A stretch of 64,000 nt of DNA from NCBI GenBank assembly GCA_002794775.1, contig NBAY01000003.1:1240001-1304000 (forward strand), written 5' to 3'. A program made the position numbers and the translations under genes. Positions 43,884 through 53,346 of this stretch are shown piece by piece; position 1 is the stretch's first letter; the number at the start of each line of letters is the position of its first letter. The notes under the pieces are model-generated. The model was not told the DNA's origin. It searched no databases and saw nothing but the letters and a program-made list of their open reading frames with translations. The stretch comes from Porodaedalea pini (lineage: Eukaryota; Basidiomycota; Agaricomycetes; Hymenochaetales; Hymenochaetaceae).

Positions 43884-46869
43884 ATGTCTGACCATATTGT
43901 TGAAAGACAGACGTACGCAACCGTCGCAGCCTCGAAACGCAAGATTTCTTCGATGGATGTGTCAAAGGTTGTACCGGATGACAGCCCTCACCCGAAGCGT
44001 GGCCGCAAAAACAAGAGCGATGCTGCAGCGAGGGCGGCAGCTGTCGTCACTGCCAACATGGTGCATGCACCTGACGATGAGCCTTCCCCCGATGTGTCTC
44101 GCCCGCTGAAGCGCAAGGCTGCCAAGGACGCTCCTGCTCGTAAGTCATCAGACATCATCTATACTGTTTCTCACCTGACAACAACCAATTCCACAGACTG
44201 GGAGGGAGTGAAGAAGAAAGCGAGACAGCCAAAGGATGAAGCAGGGAAAACTGGAAAGCAGGACAAGCCAGTATGTGCCTTCTTCCTGCGTCTAGCTTGT
44301 ATACACTGATCGCAGGTCTCACAGGACACCACAGTTCGTGGTTTACTCAGATCTGGCGCAAATGAAGGATAATTAACTATTCACACATCAGACCGCAGGC
44401 AGACGATTGCCTGCATTGATCAGGATGCAGCCGGTCAGAGTACTGCCCACTGAGAACAAGTGCCGTGTCAGGCAGCCACTTGTGCCCGGTGCGTGTGGAA
44501 TCAAGAAGTCTTATTATTAGTGACAAAAGTTCAAGGGATTCTAGATCGTGCAGCTCTCAAGTTTTGTACAATTCACGAGAGTGATTCTGATGATGTGACC
44601 CAGTCAACTCCCAGCGATGCTGCCCCGGTCATTGAGTCTGGCAGTCCTGTGGTGTTTGACCCGTACGTGATTGAAAGGGCAAAGAGGCAGACCGCAAAGA
44701 AAGGTGCACTATTCCTTTACATTTATGAAGTATGAGCTAATATTATTCAAAGGCAAGGGATCAGTGAATGTTACTAACAAGCGTGCAGACGAGACAACAA
44801 AAAGTAAGCTACAGACATTACTCTATTTCTTTCCATTACTGACAAATGTATGAGTCGCCATACATGCTGCTCTTTCCGCCACCACAGTCCCAGCAGCAGA
44901 TGGTGCACCTGCGTCTCCCTTGGCTCCATCTGCAGTCAATACAGGGATGCAAAAGAAATGGAGCGACACATCAAAACAGGTGACAATGCTCTCACCCGTC
45001 ATGCTTTCTACTGGGCAAAAGGCCAATATGAATGCAGCCAATGAGTTGGACCGCAGACATACAAGCCGACGGCCACAGAGGATTTCTGCCTCGTCGAAGC
45101 CGCTTATTGGCAGCATATCAGTGGATAAAGAGAACCTTTTACCCCGCTCTGCTTACCTGGCGACTAACAATGGTGTAAAGAGGAAGCACAACTTAAACAC
45201 GGTAAGATTTAAAGGTTCTAGAGAACCTCTTATTCTTACTCAAAGCAATCGCTATGTACAAGGAGCAAACTACTACACTGCACGGTGATATCAGCGATGA
45301 TGTGGACGAAGAGGATGACAGTGATGGAGAATCTGTCAACTCTGGGGATGACGACGAACTATCCCAGGATGAAGGTGATCGAGACCTGCGTGCTGTAGCA
45401 GCAAAGGGCGTCGATGCATTCCACTCACGATTTGCTGATGAAGTAAGTACACATATTCTTCAATTTTGTACATTCAATTCTGACGCGCAATACATTACGA
45501 GGCTGTCTTTATGCCATCAGATGAGAACTCAGATCTCGATGCTGAAGATACAGACAGCGAGGGTACTCATGCTTATGTGAAGCGCAACGTCGAAAGTAAA
45601 GCGCTAAAAAAACTGCGGAAGGAGGTAAGATGTTTAGTCAATCCTCATGTGCAGTCTGATGCTTGTTCTTAGAGAGTGAGCGTGATCGACAGCCCATCTG
45701 GAGACTCTGGGATTGAGTACGCACCTGAACATGATGCTTCATCTGCGTCTCCTACTGTGTCTTCATCCGAACCAGAGGTTTTTCCCCCCTTGACGCAATT
45801 ACTAGGTCCCGACTCCATTGAGATCATCAATCTGCGCGATCCAAAGTTGAAGCCACAGCCAGCAAGGGTCAAAAGGGTCTTGGCTGCCACCCTTGAAGAG
45901 CTTCCTAGCTCTATTCTTCTGCATGGGGTCCTTGCAGAAGGCGATGATCACGATGTCATTGCTATGAAGGTTGGAGTACATTCAGCTTGGGAGGTTGGTG
46001 AGCTTGAGATTGCCCAGCGCATCCTGGCTGGCAAGGAGTACTATGCTGGCTATAGAAGACTTGTAAGCTGTCTTATTATCTGCAGTAATTCGCTGCCTAT
46101 CTTTCCAACTCAGATTTCTGGTCGCTTCAGCCCTGTGCGAACAATGTTCAAGACAATAGGTAACCACGCTATTCGCCATTATGACCCACCTATGCCGAGG
46201 GAGACTGCCAAGGATGCCGTTAAGGCACTCAAGCTCGATCAAAGTTATATCTATACAGATCCAACAACGGTAAGCACAGTGGCCTAAGTATGCGCATTAC
46301 TAAACTTTTTTTTCTTGCAGTGTGCTGTAGCGACAGCATATCAGCATGTAGCTGTTGCTCACATGCTGCACCATCTGCTTATGTGTCCCCTGAAAGGCGC
46401 AAAGCACTCAGTTTATACCCTTCATCCCAAATTCTTCAGCTCAACATCGCTGGACTGTCCTGATGAGGAAAAGATGCACCCTAATATTCTTGCGAGTGCG
46501 GCCTTACTTGTATGCTGTCTATCTACCGCTTGTAATTGAATGCTAAGCTTTACTTTTCAGATCTACTACGTGCTGGATTCATATTCACAAGATTCTGCGC
46601 AGCATCTTCCTGATGTCACTCTTCCACATTTCAAGTTCGAGTATCTCATGCATGTTAAAAGCATAGACAACCTACGTTTGCACTTGAAGCGCAAATATCA
46701 CAAGTTTCTCCATGAAGTCTTCATCAATGCGAAAACTTAGTATGTGTTCCACATATTATTGTATAACATGCAACTAATCCAAGAACTGTCTAGTGAAAAC
46801 AAGTCCGTCGATGTCTTGGCCGAAGCAGATCATATCAATGGACTGGACTGGGCAGATCTTGATGACTAG
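43884..46869 (+). CDS. Cargo gene Y of the Plavaka-type element, nuclear-looking protein of unknown function
   Basis: Not recognised with confidence. The start at 43884 reads MSDHIVERQTYATVAASKRK and is followed by basic patches (PHPKRGRKNKSDAAARAA, RPLKRKAAKDAPAR) that look like nuclear localisation signals. About ten exons follow. The middle is disordered and acidic (DISDDVDEEDDSDGESVNSG). The C-terminal ~300 residues look folded: AATLEELPSSILLHGVLAEG, QRILAGKEYYAGYRRL, CAVATAYQHVAVAHMLHHLL, KHSVYTLHPKFFSS, ILASAALL + IYYVLDSYSQDSAQHLP and LRLHLKRKYHKFLHEVF. The last splice (46739-46790) gives the acidic end HINGLDWADLDD, stop 46867-46869. The layout of the folded part loosely recalls DUF6532 proteins of mushrooms, a weak hint only. 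No nonsense codon was noticed, so it may still be expressed. Inner exon borders are approximate. Confidence 0.65.
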
Positions 46870-46929
46870 CTATAGCTGCATGATGATTATTACCTGCATG
46901 TTACTGGAATCAATCTGGATTTAATATAT

Positions 46930-47205
46930 ATTTGTTTTCATAACCATTGGAATGGCAGGTCATATTGGACTGTTATGTACAGAAAAATGACTGAAAGAGT
47001 CTAAATACTGTCGGAATGCATCCCACCTATATCAAGTCCTTTGGAATGCCGTGAAATAGTGAACTAAAACGTATGGAAAGCATTTGGAAAACAACCAAAT
47101 ATGGGTAAATAACTCAAATTTGGAACGATGCTTGGGAATCGCGTGGAATCGGAATACCTTCAAATCGGTTGGAATTGCTCAAATATTCCAGCCGATTCCA
47201 GGTTT
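46930..47205. repeat. Subterminal GGAAT cluster, right end
   Basis: GGAAT occurs about nine times (for example TTGGAATGGC, GTCGGAATGC, GTGGAATCGGAATACC, GTTGGAATTG) plus inverted ATTCC near the terminus. It mirrors the left-end cluster. Confidence 0.6.
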
Positions 47206-47239
47206 TCCAAGCTTTCCGGGCGGGAGGTTTTTCCTGATG
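47206..47239 (-). repeat. Right terminal inverted repeat of the Plavaka-type element
   Basis: On the minus strand it reads inward CATCAGGAAAAACCTCCCGC, then CCGGAAAGCTTGGAA. It pairs with 22020-22053. Confidence 0.85.
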
Positions 47240-47650
47240 GTACTGGAGCGCAGACCGAAGGCTGAGCGCGCACAGTTGATCTCTATGAGAAGAAAGGGTT
47301 TGCATTGCGACATCGGGCACAGGTCCCGGCGCTGCAGCTGCGATCCAATCTTTAACAGGATTGTCGGTATCTAATGTTGGAACCTTGAAGTCGATCTGAT
47401 AAATAGGGTATAGCGAAGGGTGTGGGTCGCCTGCGTCAATCAAGGCGTGAATTTAGCGATATATATTGAATGTCCATCGCTCAATCCATAACTGACCATT
47501 TGCAAGACTAATCATGTTCTTTCTACTTTGCCCAAGTTTTGAAATTGCCTTCATCGGATTTTCCAACCTATTGCGAGCCTCCTTCGACAGATGATGCTCC
47601 AGTCTCTTGTAGCACACATCGTACGCCATGTTGTATAAAAAAGGAGTCAA
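47240..47650 (-). pseudogene. PLP-dependent aminotransferase, N-terminal exons, separated from the rest by the 25-kb element
   Basis: Exon 1 (47497-47650) reads MTPFLYNMAYDVCYKRLEHH, then LSKEARNRLENPMKAISKLG and NMISLANG. Exon 2 (from 47430 leftwards) begins DPHPSLYPIYQIDFKVP and ends CALSLRSALQY at the insertion. HHLS.EA..R, P.KA, ISLA.G.PHPSLYP and ALQYG are the N-terminal landmarks of Aro8/kynurenine-aminotransferase-like enzymes. Codon phase at the break matches the other half (20596-22019) exactly once the element and one GT are removed. A second in-frame ATG at 47629 (MAYDVCY) is an alternative start. The kinase stop codon lies 441 bp upstream on the same strand. Confidence 0.88.
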
Positions 47651-48091
47651 AGCCCGTTGTTTGACGACGTGTGAGCGAGCGTAGAATGATGTGAGAGAAC
47701 CAGACTTCAGTGTATATATCTATTGAGTCATACTATCTATGACTCGTCACCCAAGGGTCTTCGCTAAGCCATGGAACAGAGATAGAGTCCGTTAACTCCT
47801 CCATTTGAAAAAGAAATGGGATAAGTGTATGCTTGATTGCTAGTGGCTAAAATACAGTGACGGTCGTATTATGAGGAAGATGTTGTTGCGAAAATGCTGT
47901 TGAAGGTGATGTGGAAATAACATGCTGCGAACGATAACATCCAAAGAAGACAAAAGAAGAGGGAGAAGAGGGAGAAGTATGAAGGGTGGATGGCAGAGGA
48001 AGAAGAGGCCGCAAAGTTACAGAGAGATTGCAAGAAGACGAAATATGATAGCCCAGAGTCCTTAATGAGATATGGCACAAAAAGAGAGAGA
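47651..48091. other. Aminotransferase promoter / kinase 3' flank
   Basis: Both neighbours are on the minus strand, so this holds the aminotransferase promoter and the kinase 3' UTR. A 10-bp GAAGA/GGGAGAAG purine run lies at 47945-48000. Nothing else was recognised. Confidence 0.45.
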
Positions 48092-51000
48092 TCATCGATA
48101 CACTTTGATGATTCTTTGAAGTTCTTCGACGACTTCTGTAATAGTAGGGCGTTGCTGAGGATCTTGCGCCCACATGCGTTCTATGAGGTCAACGATATCC
48201 GGACACCATAATTTTCGTAAACCAGACACTGATGGTCTCTGACGTTTCTGACCGACAGCTTCGTAGATGGCGTGCTCATTCATACCCTGACGTGGAATTT
48301 AGCATTGCATCACCGATGGGTCATGACAGCACTTACCTCCCAAGGGAACTTTATATTGGGATTATGCCACTGTAGCATCTCCCAATAGACGCAGGCGCAG
48401 GAGTACACGTCAACCTTATGATTGTATTTTGGGTGTGCTACCCACAGCTCCGGGGCCTGCCAATTGACCGTTCCCACGAGGCTGCGAACCATGGATCGCG
48501 TCGACTGCTTGACCTTCGCCAGACCGAAATCAGCGATCTTCGCGGTGCCTTTCGACGTAATCAAGATATTCGAAGATTTGCAGTCGCGATGTATAACCGA
48601 GGGCTTCCGCTCGTGCAGATACTCCAACCCGCGTGCAATGTCAAGCATCATGCTCAGCTGTAATAGATCTAGATCAGTATTTGATTAATTAATTTGGGAC
48701 AGTCACTTACGACTTTGTACAAGGAAGGTGCAGGTACATTTCGAACATAGTCAAAGAGGTCGCCGTTTGCGCATAGTTCACTAACGATCATAACAGGCGT
48801 TTCCTTCGTGTTCTCAGGGATGCTAACTCCAAGCTAGAAGGACGCTCAATAAAATGAGGCATAGACGTGTAAAAGCAAATAGGGCGTACGAAGCGAACTA
48901 TATTAGGATGGGCGAATTCAGCCAGCAGTTTGAGCTCCTTGATGTCCACTACGACAACGGTGAGCTCCAATCAGAACGGCAGTGGAAACACTTACTTGGA
49001 CTAAGCTGATCTCGGAACTCAGCAATGGCGACTTTACGACCTCTGAACTTGCCTATAAAGACGTCCTTGAAGCCTCCACTGCCTATTTTTTCGAGCTTAG
49101 TGAGCTTATCGGGAGGAATCTCCTTGTCCTCTAGACCAAGGCTTTCGAGATCGAGCTCCAGCTCGCCATCGTCTTTTTTATCCCTTGACAACGGCGGTGT
49201 GACTGGTTCATCCTCGTGCACACGGTCGGAGCGCATGAGCACAGGCGGAGTTGCGCTGCTGCTCTTGCTTTTGCTCCTCGTCCGTCGTCGTCGGCCATTC
49301 GCTCTTATGACAGAGTGCGGGCGGGCAGTGGAAGTGGATGAAGGAGACGGCGTCATGTTTTCCTGACTATCTCGCCACTCCAATAACGCCTGTGCCAACT
49401 GTGGCTTTGTCCCTTCTACATCCAGTCCTCTAGCCTCACAGAGGCGGATGAGATCATCCCGACGCAGGCGAACAAGAGTCTTCTGAGTAGCGCAAGTCAA
49501 GTCGAACTCTTTTAAGACAGCTAATCAGATGAAGTAACGGCATCTAAGAGAACGTTCGACGTACCATCCTCCATTACTTCGTCCTCATCCTCGTCGAGCA
49601 TCTCTTCGTCTACTTCAGCACCTTCCCCATCGTCAGACTCCTGATCAACTTCAATTTCAGAGCACGAATTTTCCTCCCCTCCTTCCTCGGATCCCTCCCC
49701 ACTATCTTCCTCCACAGTAGTATCCTCTCCGACAATCTTGCCGTTTCGGAGTTTGCGAGGCTCCGCGACCTCCTCCTCCTCCTCGCCCTCTTCGTCATCT
49801 TGTTCCTCCTCCTCTCCTCCCTCAACAGAAGCCGTATCCTCGCTTTCGTCATCCCCAGCCTCGTCATCCTCTTGCTGATCGTCCTGCTCAACCTCATCTT
49901 CCTCCTCATCTTCGTCATCACCATCGCTAGGAGGGGTATGCGTCTGAAGTTTCCGAGATCTGAGACGCCTTTTCATTGGGGTCCGTTGCTCTCTTAGACG
50001 ATTTTGCCGTGGCTCCGGGCTGCTGAGGGGCGAAGGAGAGCTGTCCAGTTCATCGACTTCGTCTTCGGCAGCATTATCCAGGCTCTCATCATCGTCGCTT
50101 TCAGTGGCAGTACTGTCTTCCTTCAAACAACCAATCCTGCCCTTTGCCCTTCGCATGGGAGTGATGCGCTTCTTAAGCCCCTCTGCATCAGCAGTACTCT
50201 CCTGCGAGGAAACACTGTCCAAGCCCTTCGAGCGTAGCCGACGAGGAGATGGATTGCTGATACTGTTCCTTTGAGAAGACATTGACTCATTCTCATCAGC
50301 TGCATAATTGTCGGCGGCTTCTTGGAATCCTACAGTTTTCGTCCTCGTTCGCCTCGAACTACCTGAGATAGATGACCCTTTTGCACGAGATGAGGTAAAG
50401 GAAGAATAATCTTTCGAATCAGCAGAGATGGTTCGCGAACGAAGACGAGTAGCAGGTGGCGAGGGTAGAGAGTATGAAACGGAGGAAGCTTGCGGTGAAG
50501 AATGACTGGATGCAGCGTGTCGTCTTCTAAGTACCGGTGATAGTGAGCACAAGGTCAAATCGTGAAGAAATACAGACGTACTTTGAGGTGCCATTAGGCA
50601 GATCATGGTGACAAGGGCTTTTAACGTCTTTTGATATGCGCGCACACTTCTTTTGCTGATTCGATCCGCTGACGCCATCATTGGTCCCTAAAGAAAAGGA
50701 CCTCCCAATTGCAGCAGCAGTCCGCTTAACAGTGCGACCAATCTCTTGAACTGTTGAACGCCGACGAAGGGGACTCAGCGACGTGTGCACAGCATCTGTC
50801 TCTTCTCCACCGCCATCATGTCCATCGTCCGAGGAATAGCCACCATCAGTTTTCCCTGGCGGAGAGGATGGAGGCACCTCTTCGTCATCAGCGCGTCCAG
50901 AGATGATGGAGGTAATTATATCAGACTTCGTCAAGTCTTCCGCCGAAGCCATCAAGCCAGCGAGAGAGTAGAGGCGAACGAGCTCGTCCTTGCGCAGACG

Positions 51001-51377
51001 GTTGAGCTCGCGGAAGTCAGCTTCGTGTATTAGGTATTCATCCGCTGCGCATAATGGCAATGATTAACATAGAAGGTTTTCAAGGAGACTGAAGACTTAC
51101 AATCATCCAGCAGTGCCCCCTCCTCATCCGATAGCTCCGAACTCCAGTTCTGTGGGTTCTCTTCAACCTCGTCAACATCCATGGTATTCTGTGGTGAGAA
51201 ATCCTCCTCGCTCGAGTCGTCCTGCGAGCGCTGCCTTTTGAACTTGCCAGTGGCACGTGAGCCACGGGTGAGAATCTGTCCATTTTCATTTGCGCTGCCT
51301 ACACGTTTGCGCTTCGATCCAACCCGAACATCGGATGACGCGTTAATCCCGGCATCGCGAGAGCGGAGCGGGGCCAT
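48092..51377 (-). CDS. SAP-motif protein with a TKL-like kinase domain and long disordered N-terminus
   Basis: About 940 residues. The start I prefer is [20 protein letters not shown] (51377); an upstream in-frame ATG at 51611 would add 78 basic residues. Order of parts: basic region, then a SAP-like segment ([20 protein letters not shown]), a long Glu/Asp/Ser-rich disordered region with many RRLRSR patches, and a second SAP motif ([20 protein letters not shown]). After an Arg/Ser-rich linker comes the kinase domain: [20 protein letters not shown] (Gly loop), [40 protein letters not shown] (HRD), [11 protein letters not shown] (DFG), [12 protein letters not shown] (APE), ending [11 protein letters not shown]. 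The usual beta-3 lysine (VAIK) is alanine here. Two SAP motifs suggest chromatin or DNA association. Substrates are unknown. Confidence 0.85.
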
Positions 51378-52145
51378 GAGATGAGAACGGGAGGGGAGAC
51401 GGCGCAAATTGAAATGCAAAGGAACGAGAACGGGACGCGACGCGATAGACGCGGTCGCGACGTGCACAGCGTGGGAATTGAGCGAACCTTTGAGTTGAGC
51501 GCGTTTTGGGGAGTGACGAAGAGTATAGGTACGACGAGCGATGACGCCGCAGCGTGCGACGGGGTTCGAGACTGGTTTCCGAGGCGGTGTGCGTGAACGC
51601 TGCTGGGCCATGAACGAACAATGACCGGACCGTCAGGTTACTTGTGGTCTAAGCCAGGTGGGTGGCGAGATAACTTGTGAAGCCTGCTAGGTGTCACCAC
51701 TAGCAGCGCTCATAGACTTTGAGTGCGGGTCCTGGCGTACTGCTGAGGACGGTGCTCTGTCGATGTGATCGCTGCGTCGTCGCCGTTGACGTTGAAGACG
51801 AGATGAACCAAGCAGAGGTAAACATCATTTTCTCACCCGCCACACTAATCATTATTCAATCATTGCTGACTAACAATGCTGAGTAAGGTTAAGAGAATGC
51901 CGATCCCGGCGATCGGATTTAATTCGAACTCCGCCCTAAAATATCTATTGATCTAGCCTCATGGCGATGTAAGCCTCGAGGCATAAAGCATTGCTGGCGC
52001 TGAAAGAAAGGGCCTTAGACGGTTATATTTGCTTAACCTTTCCCGCGATAGGCCTTCTCCCTAACGCAAGCCTTATATCCCACTAGTCATGCGGTTATAA
52101 ACATATGCTACTTGAGGACGGCTCTTCTCTCCCTGAACCATCATC
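51378..52145. other. Divergent intergenic region, kinase gene / DUF6593 gene
   Basis: Holds the promoters of both neighbours. The part next to the kinase gene (51378-51620) is CG-rich and open on the minus strand, so it may be 5' UTR or an N-terminal extension. No other exon chain or repeat seen. Confidence 0.45.
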
Positions 52146-53014
52146 ATGCTCCTCAAATTCAACCAGCCCGATATGCTCAATACAGAGCTCGTTGATGCCG
52201 CATCCGGTCGCCCGAAATATACCATACTCTCACGAGCATCATACATACTGGGAAAGGATAATGTTATCGTCGGTGTAGCTTCCCGCTTCACATCGATCGT
52301 TAACACGCACGGCGATTCAGTGGCTACGATCGAGTGGACAGGCAGGGATAAGAAATCGGGAGGACTCATTCGCATTTTGGACGGTGAGCCCATCAAGTTT
52401 GCGGATCTCTTTGGCGGCTGCGACAGTGTCAATGCTGCGTGCGTATCTCTTTATTCATTATGAAACTGAGCTCAATGGCAGTAACTCATTCATCTGCAGT
52501 CCAGGCAGTCTCTTAGTCCCTAGCCGACTGGGTTATATCTGGGTAGCGACTCGTAATTCTCTCCTTGTGAGTAGTTTTAGTCTTCTACCGTCTTGCTATC
52601 AAAATGTTGACTTCACTGCCTCTAGGTTTGTAGCTCAGACACGAGAGAAGTTGTTGCGACGTTCCATGAACGATGCGTACAGTTGCGTAACAGTCTTTCA
52701 CCCTCTCCCATCCCGAAAGTCGGGAGCGACTATCTGGAATTCGAGGATCTTCCTGAGAATGTTATCGCTGAACTGCTCGGTGAGATTATGCGGACTACAT
52801 ATCCTCTAAGAGACACTCGGTCTTATAACATCCTTGCATAGTCGGCTTTGTGTTTATGAACATTATGCGGCGGACGCGGTTCGACCTTCCTCGATATCAG
52901 TTTCCTCTCATTGACGGTTACGAAGGAGAACGCCAGTCAATGGCTAACGTGCTAACTCATATGAAAAAATCACTGGTCCAGAGAACGGCCAGTTTCCGTC
53001 GAAATACGCTGTGA
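52146..53014 (+). CDS. DUF6593-like protein
   Basis: Four exons (52146-52438, 52500-52566, 52626-52779, 52842-53014) join in frame to 228 residues. It begins MLLKFNQPDMLNTELVDAAS, followed by RPKYTILSRASYILGKDNVI, DSVATIEWTGRDKKSGGLIR, PSRLGYIWVATRNSLLLC and REVVATFHERCVQLRN, and ends with a basic tail after RRTRFDLPRYQFPLID. The antiparallel pattern (Y.I.S...., ..VA.IEW...., LLVPSRLGYIW) matches the small DUF6593 proteins that are multicopy in mushrooms and of unknown function. My assignment is from memory of the family pattern. A 332-bp gap separates it from CTF18; it contains T-rich text and no exon I can support. Confidence 0.7.
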
Positions 53015-53346
53015 TTTTGCTTTGGCTTACGCGCTTTCGAGTCTTCCTTATTCAATCGTGCAAACTCATGCCCCTCCCCCAACTCCGTAGAATGTCCCCC
53101 AAACATACGGAATATGCTGTACACTCCACTCCTCTCGATTGACTCTTGTAAGATACTGATGAAGTAAGAACGAATATGCTGTACCTATACTTGTATTTTT
53201 TTCGTCAGTTTTTACAGTAGGAAAACAACTGCAAACAAACCGTGAAAACACGCTGTGACCAACCGCGTTTGTAACTTGTAACGCGCTGTGAATTTGTTTA
53301 TGTCGTGTCGTGTTGTGTCATACTCTGCGATTAACCCTTCCTCAAC

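Larger units (their letters stand above)
22020..47239. mobile_element. Plavaka-type DNA transposon with cargo genes, 25.2 kb including nested retrotransposons
   Basis: The borders are fixed by three independent signs. The two ends carry inverted copies of a ~33-bp sequence starting CATCAGGAAAAACCTCCCGC, with the first 22 bases identical. A GT dinucleotide is duplicated outside both ends. The flanks are the two halves of one aminotransferase exon. Contents from left: transposase gene (minus, 22336-32940), cargo gene X (plus, 33857-42395), a region with duplicated exon-like units, and cargo gene Y (plus, 43884-46869). Subtracting the two Gypsy elements (7,195 and 6,268 bp) leaves about 11.75 kb. 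Both ends also have clusters of GGAAT inside the terminal repeat. The family name comes from the transposase; TSD length and cargo content were read from this sequence only. Confidence 0.85.

Noticed and set aside
47205..47250. A plus-strand GREVFPDGTGA-like reading that resembles the GREVFPDDGTGA reading near 22025, suggesting a duplicated gene piece
   Set aside because: The similarity is the terminal inverted repeat itself. The true minus-strand gene reading at 47 kb ends at ALQY just outside it.
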